Source: Brevundimonas sp. MYb52
GTDB taxonomy: Bacteria > Pseudomonadota > Alphaproteobacteria > Caulobacterales > Caulobacteraceae
Length of the DNA: 64,000 bases
Assembly: GCF_002979535.1 (NCBI RefSeq)
Contig: NZ_PCPB01000009.1
Location: 1 to 64,000, forward strand
Reading direction: 5' to 3'
The notes under the pieces were generated by a model that saw nothing but the letters and a program-made list of their open reading frames with translations, ran no database searches and was not told where the DNA came from. Shown piece after piece: positions 9,392 to 18,710 of the stretch (its first letter is position 1; each line of letters opens with the position of its first letter). The position numbers and the translations under genes are program-made.

Positions 9392-9751
9392 TCAGCGGGT
9401 GCGGGACAGGACGAGGGTCCAGATGGAGTGGGCCACTGCGTCGGCGTCGTTCAGCACGTCGGCGGCGGCGTAGCGGATGACTTGAATGCCTTGAGAGCGC
9501 AGCCAAGCGTCGCGCCGGTCGTCATGGGCAGGGCTGGAGCCGGTTCCATGGATCAGGCCGTCGATCTCGACCGCCAGACATAGGCGAGCGCAGTAGAAGT
9601 CGAGGATATAGGGGCCGATCGGGTGCTGGCGGCGAAAGCTTGGCAGACCTTCACGCCGTGAACGCAGACGCGTCCACAGCGCGGCTTCTGGCGGCGTCAT
9701 CGCACGACGCAGACTCCGGGCGCGTTTTTCTGTAAGGAGCGGCGCTCTCAT
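9392..9751 (-). CDS. DUF559 domain protein (Vsr/restriction-like nuclease fold)
   Basis: 119 residues. The sequence has the full DUF559 pattern: MTPPEAALWTRLRSRR, then [31 protein letters not shown], then a helix with RRDAWLRSQGIQVIRY. The conserved F-R-R-Q-x-P-I-G, D-F-x-C and E-I-D residues form the probable active site of a PD-(D/E)XK-like endonuclease related to very-short-patch repair enzymes. No function has been demonstrated as far as I know. The gene is flanked on both sides by separated halves of the palindromic repeat family (9358-9385 and 9773-9828), the same arrangement seen for the second DUF559 gene at 40.5 kb. Confidence 0.8.
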   Translation of the reverse strand: MRAPLLTEKRARSLRRAMTPPEAALWTRLRSRREGLPSFRRQHPIGPYILDFYCARLCLAVEIDGLIHGTGSSPAHDDRRDAWLRSQGIQVIRYAAADVLNDADAVAHSIWTLVLSRTR

Positions 9752-9772
9752 GGCTCAGCGTACGCACATTTC

Positions 9773-9828
9773 CGCCCCCTCCACCATGCTATGCATGGTC
9801 CCCCTCCCCCGCTGCGCAGGGGAGGATT
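9773..9828. repeat. Palindromic repeat half (right of DUF559 gene)
   Basis: Begins GCCCCCTCCACCATGC, has the inner hairpin ATGC-TATG-CATGG region, then CCCCCTCCCCC, a short loop and GGGGAGGATTGA. It matches the right half of the full repeats at 21853-21989 and 37591-37750. Its final GGGGAGGA is the apparent Shine-Dalgarno of the gene starting at 9831. Confidence 0.7.
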
Positions 9829-9830
9829 GA

Positions 9831-10301
9831 ATGGAACGTCCCTTCTGGGAAACAACACCGCTGACGGAGATGTCGGCCGCCGAGTGGGAGAGCCTGTGCG
9901 ACGGGTGCGGCCTGTGCTGCGTCATTCGCTTCGAGGACGAGAACACCGGCGAGATCGTGCCGACGCGGGTGCACTGCAAGCTGTTCGACCCGGACAAGTG
10001 CACCTGCTCGGACTACGCCAACCGGCAGGCGCATGTGCCGGACTGCATCAAGCTGACGCCCGGCAAGATCGGGGGGCTGCGCTGGCTGCCGCCGTCGTGC
10101 GGCTATCGTCGGGTGCATGAGGGGCGCGGGCTGGCCTGGTGGCACCCGCTGATCTCGGGCGATCCTGAGACGGTGCATACGGCGGGGGTGTCGATCCGGC
10201 GACAGACCATCTCGGAGACGGCCCTGGCCACCGAGGAGGACGCCCTGGATTTCGAGGCGCCGGAGTGGATGCTGGAGCGCGGCGGCGACGCTAACGAATA
10301 A
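9831..10301 (+). CDS. UPF0260 (YcgN family) cysteine-cluster protein
   Basis: 156 residues. The diagnostic feature is a cysteine cluster: C23, C26, C29 and C30 in [10 protein letters not shown], followed by [12 protein letters not shown] and a further Cys in VPDCIKL. This is the CxxCxxCC-type motif of the YkgJ/UPF0260 family, thought to bind a metal or Fe-S centre; the biochemical role is unknown. The start is fixed by GGGGAGGATTGA immediately upstream, which is the end of a palindromic repeat, so the gene appears to use a repeat-derived ribosome binding site. It precedes the hybrid kinase gene by 28 bases. Confidence 0.8.
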   Translation: MERPFWETTPLTEMSAAEWESLCDGCGLCCVIRFEDENTGEIVPTRVHCKLFDPDKCTCSDYANRQAHVPDCIKLTPGKIGGLRWLPPSCGYRRVHEGRGLAWWHPLISGDPETVHTAGVSIRRQTISETALATEEDALDFEAPEWMLERGGDANE

Positions 10302-10329
10302 TTCGTCGTGCGGGGTGTAGGGGGCGATT

Positions 10330-12747
<2,418 letters not shown>

Positions 12748-12756
12748 GCGACGACA

Positions 12757-12912
12757 TTCCTCCCCATTTTATGGGGAGGTGGCGCAGACGCGCAGCGGAT
12801 GCGACGGAGGGGGCGACGCCGCCTTGTCCGTGTACCGTGCTTCAGAATGCCGACCGCGGCGCCGCCCCCTCCACCGCTACGCGGTCCCCCTCCCCATGAA
12901 ATGGGGAGGAAA
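12757..12912. repeat. Palindromic intergenic repeat, full copy
   Basis: Left hairpin TTCCTCCCCATTTTATGGGGAGG, then GTGGCGC..CGACGGAGGGGGC, a variable spacer, GCCCCCTCCACCGC, TACGCGG, then CCCCTCCCCATGAAATGGGG plus AGGAAA. The two halves are inverted relative to each other. The 120 bases to the next gene hold nothing I recognise. Confidence 0.8.
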
Positions 12913-13033
12913 TGAGAAGCCATGTGGTGGCGGCTATCGCAGTCTGCCTTCGCAAACCCTGCAAATTTCCGGGATTGGTCCGGGCTCGCGGCTGTTCGCC
13001 AGCCTGGGGACGCTGGTCGGCTATGGTTCAGGC

Positions 13034-13471
13034 ATGGCGGGAAAAGCGGATGAGGCGGCGTGGCTGGCGGCGGTCTTCGACCGGCTGAAGGCCCTGACCG
13101 ATCAGGCGATCGCCGTGATCGCAGCGGCCGAGCCGCCGGCCGATGTGGCCGAGGCCGAGAAGCGGGCGCGGGCCGTCGGGGTCCTGGCGCGGACGGCCAA
13201 GGCGGTGGCGGCGCTGAGGCCCGCGCGCAAATCCCGGACTTCCGAAGAGGATGAAATGAGCGAAGACGATCGTGATGTCAGCGACGCCGAACTGGCTGGG
13301 CTCCAGGCCGAATTCTTCGCCCGTGTCGATCATCTCGTCGCAGCCTTCGAGCGCAAGTCCCTTACTGCGGGACTGGATCGAGGGGCTGCCGCGCGAGGCG
13401 AAGATCCGGGCGCTGCGGGCGGCGATCCGGGCGACGCCGAGGCTGAACGACGAACAGATCTGGCCGCGTGA
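13034..13471 (+). CDS. GTA gp1-like protein (putative small terminase position)
   Basis: 145 residues from ATG 13034. The first 110 residues are helical and charged: AAWLAAVFDRLKALTDQAI, an Ala/Glu-rich helix, RKSRTSEEDEMSEDDRD, then AELAGLQAEFFARVDHLVAA. In RcGTA-type clusters the gene immediately before the large terminase (gp1) is the small terminase, and this gene holds that place, but I see no sequence signature that proves it. The last 35 or so residues overlap the terminase frame and are Gly/Ala/Asp-rich, as expected for a shadow reading, so the true C terminus may be shorter or a frameshift may be present near 13360. Confidence 0.5.
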   Translation: MAGKADEAAWLAAVFDRLKALTDQAIAVIAAAEPPADVAEAEKRARAVGVLARTAKAVAALRPARKSRTSEEDEMSEDDRDVSDAELAGLQAEFFARVDHLVAAFERKSLTAGLDRGAAARGEDPGAAGGDPGDAEAERRTDLAA

Positions 13472-14615
13472 GGTCGACTGGCGGACCTGGGTGCTGCTGG
13501 GCGGGCGCGGGTCGGGCAAGACCTTCGCCGGGGGCTTCTGGTTGAACGAACTGGCGCGGCAGAAGGACTGGACCTTCGCCCTGGTCGGGCCGGCGCTGCA
13601 TGACGTGCGCGAGGTCATGGTCGAGGGACCGTCGGGGCTGAAGGCCCAGGCGCCGTTCGACAACCGCCCGCGCTGGGAGGCGGGACGCAGGCGGCTGATC
13701 TGGCCCTCCGGGTCGGCGGCCTATGCCTTCTCGGCAGAGGACCCGGACAGTTTGCGCGGGCCGCAGTTTCACGCCGCCTGGGCGGACGAGTTCTGCGCCT
13801 GGAGGAATATCGAGACGACGCTGTCGAACCTGAGGTTCGGGCTGCGGCTGGGGGCGGACCCCAAGCTGGCGATCACCACGACGCCGCGGCCGATCCCAGC
13901 GCTGAGACGCTTGCTGGCCGAGCCGGGGGTGGTCAAGGCGCGGCTGGCGACGCAGGCCAATGCCGAAAATCTGGCGCCGGGCTTCCTGGCGCATCTGAAG
14001 ACGCTCTACGCCGGGACGCGGCTGGAGGCGCAGGAGATGGAGGGGCTGATCGTCGAGGCCGACGGCGCCCTGTTCCGGGCCGAGGATCTGGCGCGGGCGC
14101 GGGGCAACCGGCCGGCGCGGTTCGAGCGGGTGGTGGTGGCGGTGGACCCGCCGGCCAGCGCCCACGGCGACGCCTGTGGGATTGTCGTCGCGGGGCGAAA
14201 GGACAAGGCCGGCTATGTGTTGGCGGACCGTTCGGCGCGGGGCCTGTCGCCCGCCGGATGGGCGCAGCGTGTCGCCGAGACGGCGGCCGAGTTCGACGCC
14301 GACCTGGTGCTGGCCGAGGCCAATCAGGGCGGCGAGATGGTGCGGACCCTGCTGGGGCAGGCAGGCTGCGAGGTGCAGATCAAGCTGGTCCACGCCAGCC
14401 GCTCGAAGAAGGCGCGGGCCGAGCCGGTGGCGGCCCTCTACGAGCAGGGGCGGGTGGTCCACTGCGGGGCCTTTCCGGCACTGGAAGAAGAGATGATGGC
14501 GCTGGGGAGCGAGGCGCCGGGGGGCAAGAGCCCGGACCGCGCGGACGCCCTGGTGTGGGCGCTGACGCACCTGCTGCTGGCCGGGAAGACGCAGCCGAGG
14601 CTGCGGGCGCTGTGA
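13272..14615 (+). CDS. GTA large terminase (gp2), DNA-packaging ATPase/nuclease
   Basis: Up to 447 residues. The ATPase domain has Walker A GGRGSGKT about 15 residues after REVDWRTWVLL and a Walker B region around HAAWADEF. The C-terminal RNase H-like nuclease domain begins at RVVVAVDPPASAHGDACGI and continues with LVLAEANQGGEMV and SPDRADALVWAL, which together supply the acidic metal ligands. This is the terminase family of RcGTA and HK97-like phages; it translocates DNA into proheads. The start is unclear: GTG 13272, ATG 13275 and GTG 13323 all overlap the upstream gene by 150-200 bases, and family-like sequence begins only at LLRDWIEGLP. It is first in the structural gene series 13.3-30.1 kb. 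Confidence 0.85.
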   Translation: MMSATPNWLGSRPNSSPVSIISSQPSSASPLLRDWIEGLPREAKIRALRAAIRATPRLNDEQIWPREVDWRTWVLLGGRGSGKTFAGGFWLNELARQKDWTFALVGPALHDVREVMVEGPSGLKAQAPFDNRPRWEAGRRRLIWPSGSAAYAFSAEDPDSLRGPQFHAAWADEFCAWRNIETTLSNLRFGLRLGADPKLAITTTPRPIPALRRLLAEPGVVKARLATQANAENLAPGFLAHLKTLYAGTRLEAQEMEGLIVEADGALFRAEDLARARGNRPARFERVVVAVDPPASAHGDACGIVVAGRKDKAGYVLADRSARGLSPAGWAQRVAETAAEFDADLVLAEANQGGEMVRTLLGQAGCEVQIKLVHASRSKKARAEPVAALYEQGRVVHCGAFPALEEEMMALGSEAPGGKSPDRADALVWALTHLLLAGKTQPRLRAL

Positions 14616-14620
14616 CAACT

Positions 14621-14758
14621 TTCCTCCCTGACGCGGAGCGATGGGGAGGTGGCGCGGCGCCGAAAGGCGACGTGACGGAGGGGGCGGCTCGACGGGAGAC
14701 GTTTGCGTCGCCCCCTCCACCGCTACGCGGTCCCCCTCCCCATGGAATGGGGAGGAAA
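14621..14758. repeat. Palindromic intergenic repeat, full copy
   Basis: TTCCTCCCTGACGCGGAGCG, GGGGAGGTGGCGCGGCGC, GTGACGGAGGGGGC, spacer, then GCCCCCTCCACCGCTACGCGG and CCCCTCCCCATGG-AATGGGGAGGAAA. It lies between the terminase and portal genes. Confidence 0.8.
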
Positions 14759-14782
14759 GGCGCGGCGCTTGATCCGCCTGGC

Positions 14783-14834
14783 CGCCCCCACCCGGTCGCT
14801 GCGCGACCACCCTCCCCATGAAGGGGAGGGAGAA
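14783..14834. repeat. Palindromic repeat, half copy (CCCCCACCC variant)
   Basis: GCCCCCACCCGGTCGC, TGCGCGACCACCC, TCCCCATGAAGGGGAGGGAG. This variant half follows the full copy directly and ends 4 bases before the portal start, providing its Shine-Dalgarno. Confidence 0.7.
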
Positions 14835-14838
14835 ATAC

Positions 14839-16017
14839 ATGGAGAACCACATGGATTGGCGACGACCGTTTGGTCGGCGGCGCATGGCTGCGCCTGAGAC
14901 CAAGGACAGCCGGGTGGGGCCGTTGATCGCCTTGACCGGGGCGGGCCGGGCGCGGTGGACGCCGCGGGACTATGCGCATCTGGCCGAGGAGGGGTTTGCG
15001 AAGAACGCCGTGGCCTATCGCTGCGTGCGGATGATCGCGGAGGCGGCGGCCTCGACGCCCTTAATGGTCATGGTCGGCGGGGTGCGGACGACCGAGCATC
15101 CCCTGGCGCGGCTGCTGGCCAAGCCCAATCCCGAGCAGTCGGGCGGGGAGTTGATGGAGGCGCTCTACGGCGCCTTGCAGACGGCGGGCAACGCCTATGT
15201 CGAGGCGTCGGGCGACGCCGATGGCGACGGTGTTCCTGATGAGTTGTGGGCGCTGCGGCCCGACCGGGTGAAGGTGGTTCCGGGCCGCGCGGGGTGGCCC
15301 GAGGCTTACGAATATGCGGTCGGCGGTCAGGCCGTGCGGATCGGCCGGCATGGGGACGGCTGGTCGCCGGTCATGCATCTGAAGCTGTTTCATCCGACGG
15401 ATGATCACTACGGCTTTTCACCGCTGGAGGCGGCGGCCTTCGCCATCGACGTGCACAATGCGTCGGGGGCCTGGAACAAGGCGCTGCTGGACAATGCGGC
15501 CAGGCCGTCGGGCGCGCTGGTTTACGGCGCCAAGGACGGCGAGCGGCTGACGGGTGAGCAGTTCGAGGCGCTGAAGGCCGAGCTGGGCGAGGCCCATGCG
15601 GGGGCGAGGAACGCCGGGCGGCCGCTGCTGCTGGAAGGCGGGCTGGACTGGAAGCCGATGAGCCTGACGCCGCACGACATGGACTTCATCGCCGGCAAGC
15701 ACGCGGCGGCGCGGGAGATCGCCCTGGCGTTCGGCGTGCCGCCGCAGTTGCTGGGGATTCCCGGCGACGCGACCTACGCCAACTATCGCGAAGCCAACGC
15801 CGCCTTCTGGCGCGGGACGGTGATCCCGCTGGTGCGGAAGGCGGCGGGGGCGATGACGGGCTGGCTGGGCGGGCGGTTTGCGGACTGCCGGATCGAGCCG
15901 GATCTGGATGCGGTTCCGGCCCTGCAGGTCGAGCGGGATGCTTTGTGGGCAAGGCTGAATGCGGCGAGCTTCCTGACGGATGAGGAGCGGCGTCGGATGG
16001 CGGGCGTGGGGGCGTAG
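14839..16017 (+). CDS. GTA portal protein (gp3), HK97 family
   Basis: 392 residues from ATG 14839, chosen over ATG 14818 because it has GGGGAGGGAGAA at the right distance and because 14818 lies inside the repeat. The sequence follows the HK97-family portal pattern: AYRCVRMIAEAAASTPLMVM near the start, then HPLARLLAKPNPEQSGGELM, NAYVEASGD, LWALRPDRVKVVPG, LLDNAARPSGALVYG, and near the C terminus GVPPQLLGIPGDATYANYRE, the most conserved portal segment. A dodecamer at one prohead vertex forms the DNA channel and holds the terminase. Nothing is missing for function. Confidence 0.9.
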   Translation: MENHMDWRRPFGRRRMAAPETKDSRVGPLIALTGAGRARWTPRDYAHLAEEGFAKNAVAYRCVRMIAEAAASTPLMVMVGGVRTTEHPLARLLAKPNPEQSGGELMEALYGALQTAGNAYVEASGDADGDGVPDELWALRPDRVKVVPGRAGWPEAYEYAVGGQAVRIGRHGDGWSPVMHLKLFHPTDDHYGFSPLEAAAFAIDVHNASGAWNKALLDNAARPSGALVYGAKDGERLTGEQFEALKAELGEAHAGARNAGRPLLLEGGLDWKPMSLTPHDMDFIAGKHAAAREIALAFGVPPQLLGIPGDATYANYREANAAFWRGTVIPLVRKAAGAMTGWLGGRFADCRIEPDLDAVPALQVERDALWARLNAASFLTDEERRRMAGVGA

Positions 16018-16019
16018 CC

Positions 16020-16156
16020 TTTCCTCCCTATCGCGCAGCGATGGGGAGGTGGCGCGCCGCGTCAGCGGCGTGACGGAGGGGGCGTCTCGACGGGAGAGGG
16101 CGGTGTCGCCCCCTCCACCGCTACGCGGTCCCCCTCCCCATGAAATGGGGAGGAAA
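16020..16156. repeat. Palindromic intergenic repeat, full copy
   Basis: TTTCCTCCCTATCGCGCAGC, GGGGAGGTGGCGCGCCGC, GTGACGGAGGGGGC, spacer, GCCCCCTCCACCGCTACGCGG, CCCTCCCCATGAAATGGGG, AGGAAA. It starts 3 bases after the portal stop and ends 2 bases before the next start codon. Confidence 0.8.
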
Positions 16157-16158
16157 GA

Positions 16159-16383
16159 ATGTCGGATTTGAAGAAGGTCCCGGTCGCCCTGATCGCGGCC
16201 CTGCTGGTGCAGACCATCGGCGGCCTGGTCTGGGCCGGCGGCGCGGCGGCGCGGATCGCGACGCTGGAGCAGAGGGTCGGCGAGCAGAGGCTGGTCGCCG
16301 AGCGGCTGGCGCGGGTGGAGGCCCAGGGCGAGGCGGTGCGGGCGACGGTGGATCGCATCGAGCGGCGGCTGGAGGAGAAGTGA
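16159..16383 (+). CDS. GTA gp3.5-like small membrane protein
   Basis: 74 residues: one N-terminal hydrophobic helix (about 8-30, VALIAALLVQTIGGLVWAGG) followed by a charged coiled coil with heptad-like spacing (ATLEQRVGEQRLVAERLARV to the end). A small gene of this type is found between portal and protease in other RcGTA-like clusters; its role in the particle is not established. The start codon is 3 bases from the end of a repeat whose GGGGAGGA is the only candidate Shine-Dalgarno. The stop overlaps the first possible start of the protease gene (TGATG). Confidence 0.65.
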   Translation: MSDLKKVPVALIAALLVQTIGGLVWAGGAAARIATLEQRVGEQRLVAERLARVEAQGEAVRATVDRIERRLEEK

Positions 16384-16874
16384 TGGCGTCTGATCTATCG
16401 AAGCGCCCCCACCCGGCCGCGCCTGACGGCTCGGCCTCCCTCCCCATGCAGGGGAGGGAGAAGGGTGTGGTCGTCATCGAAGGCTACGCCTCGCTGTGGG
16501 GCGCAGCCGACCTGAACGGGGATGTCGTGGCGCGCGGGGCCTTTGCCGACAGTCTGGCGAAGACCGGCGCGGGCGGGGTGCGGATGCTGCACCAACACGA
16601 GAGCCGGGCGGTGGTCGGGGTCTGGGACGAGATGGTCGAGGACGAGCGCGGCTTGCGGGTGCGCGGGCGCATCCACGACTGGTCGGGCGAGGCGCGCTAC
16701 GCCCAGGCCTTGACGCGGGCGGGGGCGCTGGACGGGCTGTCGATCGGCTTTCGCGCGGCGAAGGCGCGGCGGGATGGGCGCTTAAGGGTGCTGAGCGCGG
16801 TGGAGCTGTGGGAGGTGTCGCTGGTGACGTTTCCGATGCTGCCGGGCGCGCGGTTTCAGTTGTCGCGGCCATAG
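16383..16874 (+). CDS. GTA prohead protease (gp4), HK97 family
   Basis: 163 residues from ATG 16383. The protease fold begins at VIEGYASLWGAADLNGDVV, with the catalytic His in RMLHQHES and the Ser in LDGLSIGFRA, both positioned as in U35-type prohead proteases, and ends ELWEVSLVTFPMLPGA. It cleaves the capsid scaffold during maturation. The first 28 residues are encoded by a half palindromic repeat (16405-16463), so an alternative is that translation starts at GTG 16467, which has the repeat's GGGGAGGGAGAAGG in front and would give a 135-residue protein starting right at the conserved fold. The 3' end overlaps the convergent gene ending at 16856 by 19 bases. Confidence 0.85.
   Translation: MASDLSKRPHPAAPDGSASLPMQGREKGVVVIEGYASLWGAADLNGDVVARGAFADSLAKTGAGGVRMLHQHESRAVVGVWDEMVEDERGLRVRGRIHDWSGEARYAQALTRAGALDGLSIGFRAAKARRDGRLRVLSAVELWEVSLVTFPMLPGARFQLSRP
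16405..16463. repeat. Palindromic repeat half inside protease reading frame
   Basis: GCCCCCACCCGGCCGC, CTGACGGCTCGG, CCTCCCTCCCCATGCAGGGG, AGGGAG: same variant as 14783-14834. It lies inside the longest protease frame and before the alternative start GTG 16467. Confidence 0.7.
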
Positions 16875-17347
16875 TGGGCGCGGCCTTCCCGGCGGAGGTC
16901 CTCGAGGGTCTGGCCATCGGGCGGGGTGATGTAGGCCGTGGCGGGCGCCGCGTCGTTGGCGCATCGGGCCGTGACCTCTTCTGCATTGCGGAGGAGGTTG
17001 AAACCGCCTTGGTTGTTGCGGCGCAGCTTCCAGCGACGAGCGCCGAGATCGCGGCGGAAATCGTTGTGCAGAACGGCGAGGACTGTCAGCCGTCCACGGC
17101 GAAGGTCGCCGGAATAAATGCGGCGAACATCCAGATCGACGATCCAGGGCCAACTGATGATGATGCAGTCGTCGCAGTGGCCCATCACGGTCGGTGTTTG
17201 CGAAACGATGCGGGCCGAGACTTCGGCGTCGTAGCAGTCCGCATCTTGAGCCAAGGCGTTGGTCGCGCTCAACACGGCGGCCGCGGCGAGGGTCGCCAGG
17301 AAGACAAGCCGTTGGGTGGTGCTGCTGAGCATCGGGGTCGAACTCAT
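16856..17347 (-). CDS. Unknown secreted protein, last gene of antisense cassette
   Basis: 163 residues from ATG 17347, which overlaps the stop of the upstream gene (ATGA). A signal peptide is clear (TTQRLVFLATLAAAAVLSAT, cleavage after ALAQ). The mature part has four Cys (DADCYDAE, GHCDDCIII, TARCANDA), a WPWIVDLDVRRIYSGDLRRG strand region and LTVLAVLHNDFRRDLGARRW, which looks like a compact disulfide-bonded beta domain. I do not recognise a family. It is the fourth and last gene of a coupled antisense operon placed between the GTA protease and capsid genes. Confidence 0.6.
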   Translation of the reverse strand: MSSTPMLSSTTQRLVFLATLAAAAVLSATNALAQDADCYDAEVSARIVSQTPTVMGHCDDCIIISWPWIVDLDVRRIYSGDLRRGRLTVLAVLHNDFRRDLGARRWKLRRNNQGGFNLLRNAEEVTARCANDAAPATAYITPPDGQTLEDLRREGRAHYGRDN

Positions 17348-17979
17348 GACCGCAGCGCCGGGAAGGGGCGGCGGCCGGTGGGTTTGGCCTCGGCGACATA
17401 GTGGTCGTGCATCTGACGCAGCCAATGCCACAGAGTCATGAGCAAGGCCGCTGTCAGCACCAGGCCATAGGCGGGCCAGTAGTCGAGAGGCAGGGTCAGG
17501 CCGGTCCAACGGGTCAGGAGGCCGTGAGGGTCGCGCAGGAAGGCCAGGGCCATCAGGGCGACCGAGATCAGAAGGCCGAGAGCCGTGATGAGGGGCTCAA
17601 GCAGGCGCGGGAGCGGGGCGCCGAAATGGGCGATGGCGGCCTGAAGCGCGTCGGGAAGGGTAGCGACGGGCGTCTTTGCGGCGATGCCGAGCGCGTCGCT
17701 GACGGTGGCGGCGTCGGCTTCTTCGGACATCTGCATGCGCTGCAGCGGCGACAGAGCGCGACGACGGGCCTTCTTGGCTGGCTGGGTCAGCAGACCGACG
17801 AGGAAGGGCAGCGCCGCGCCCCCCAACACCACGATGGCGGCCAGGGCTGCGATAAGGCCAGAGTCGGTCTCTACATGTTTGCTCACCGCGAGGGCGGTGA
17901 TGGGGAGGAAGGGTATGCACAGCCAGGCCAACTTGAGCTTCCAGGAGCGTTCGACGGCGTCCAGCCAGGAACGGGTCAT
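17344..17979 (-). CDS. Unknown multi-pass membrane protein of antisense cassette
   Basis: 211 residues. Four predicted transmembrane helices: LAWLCIPFLPITALAV (about 19-34), LIAALAAIVVLGGAALPFLV (about 42-62), LITALGLLISVALMALAFL (about 129-148) and YWPAYGLVLTAALLMTLWHW (about 166-186). The middle loop (KKARRRALSPLQRMQMSEE..ATLPDALQAAIAHFG) is cytoplasm-like. No family recognised. Its start overlaps the stop of the gene at 17976 and its stop overlaps the start of the gene at 17347, each by four bases, so the four cassette genes are translationally coupled. Confidence 0.65.
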   Translation of the reverse strand: MTRSWLDAVERSWKLKLAWLCIPFLPITALAVSKHVETDSGLIAALAAIVVLGGAALPFLVGLLTQPAKKARRRALSPLQRMQMSEEADAATVSDALGIAAKTPVATLPDALQAAIAHFGAPLPRLLEPLITALGLLISVALMALAFLRDPHGLLTRWTGLTLPLDYWPAYGLVLTAALLMTLWHWLRQMHDHYVAEAKPTGRRPFPALRS

Positions 17980-18710
17980 GCCGGGGGCGCTTTCGGCAGC
18001 CGGGTCAGGACGCCGCTGATGACCAGGGCGATGAAGATGAAGCCGAAGGGCAGGCGCAGCCAGTTGAGGCCGAAATGGTCGCGGAGGACGGGCGTGAGCA
18101 CCGACAGGATGATGATGAGGCCGAAGATTCCGTAACCGACGCCAGTCGCCAGCTTGACGCGCGGCGGCAGGTTCAGGGCGGCGGTGATGTCGGAGCCTGG
18201 CGAGGTGTCGGCGGGCGGACGGCCGGGGCCGAGGAGGGCGCCGTTGGGGCCGAAACCGAAGCCGTCGGGCGGCGGCGTTTGCAGTTCGAGCAGCGGGCTG
18301 GCCGGGAGGGTCTTGGCCGGCTCGAACAGAACGGATTCGCCGGCTTCGTCGATCAGGAAGACCTCCTCGAAGGGGACGGTCGCAAAGTCGACGGCGCGGG
18401 TGTCCTGATCATAGCTGAAGCCGTGCAGGGCGATGAGGCGGCCCTGACGCAGTTCGACCTGAAAGGCGACGGGATCGGAAAGGCCGTCGATCACCGCGTG
18501 GACCGTGCCGAACAGGCCGGTTGCGTCGGCGTCGGGCGCGGGACGACCGCGATCCACGATCAACTCGGTCAGCAGGCCGCCGCCCGTGTTGCGGCGCAGG
18601 CCCGGCAGGCTCGCCTCGACCTGACCGGCGAGGTCGGGGGCGGCGTCGCGCAACTCCCAGGCCAGGGCGTCTAGGACGGCGCGTTCGAGCGGGGTGAAGA
18701 TCGGAGTCAT
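17976..18710 (-). CDS. Unknown protein with FTPLE-type domain and C-terminal membrane anchor
   Basis: 244 residues. It starts MTPIFTPLERAVLDALAWEL and continues with a 120-residue soluble domain that includes TGGGLLTELIVDRGRP and QVELRQGRLIALHGFSYDQD. Two hydrophobic helices close the protein (about 190-235: VGYGIFGLIIILSVLTPVL and LPFGFIFIALVISGVL). The soluble part resembles the domain of the preceding gene product (FTPLELAALEEF, a glycine-containing strand, and a segment around a short G-x-x-x-x-H-G-x-x motif), so the two may be paralogues with the membrane anchor at opposite ends. Coupled by ATGA overlaps on both sides. Confidence 0.6.
   Translation of the reverse strand: MTPIFTPLERAVLDALAWELRDAAPDLAGQVEASLPGLRRNTGGGLLTELIVDRGRPAPDADATGLFGTVHAVIDGLSDPVAFQVELRQGRLIALHGFSYDQDTRAVDFATVPFEEVFLIDEAGESVLFEPAKTLPASPLLELQTPPPDGFGFGPNGALLGPGRPPADTSPGSDITAALNLPPRVKLATGVGYGIFGLIIILSVLTPVLRDHFGLNWLRLPFGFIFIALVISGVLTRLPKAPPA

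Noticed and set aside
16496..17401. 301-codon plus-strand frame covering the protease 3' end and antisense cassette
   Set aside because: No family pattern and wrong frame for gp4; the minus-strand genes are coupled and have signal peptide and membrane helices.
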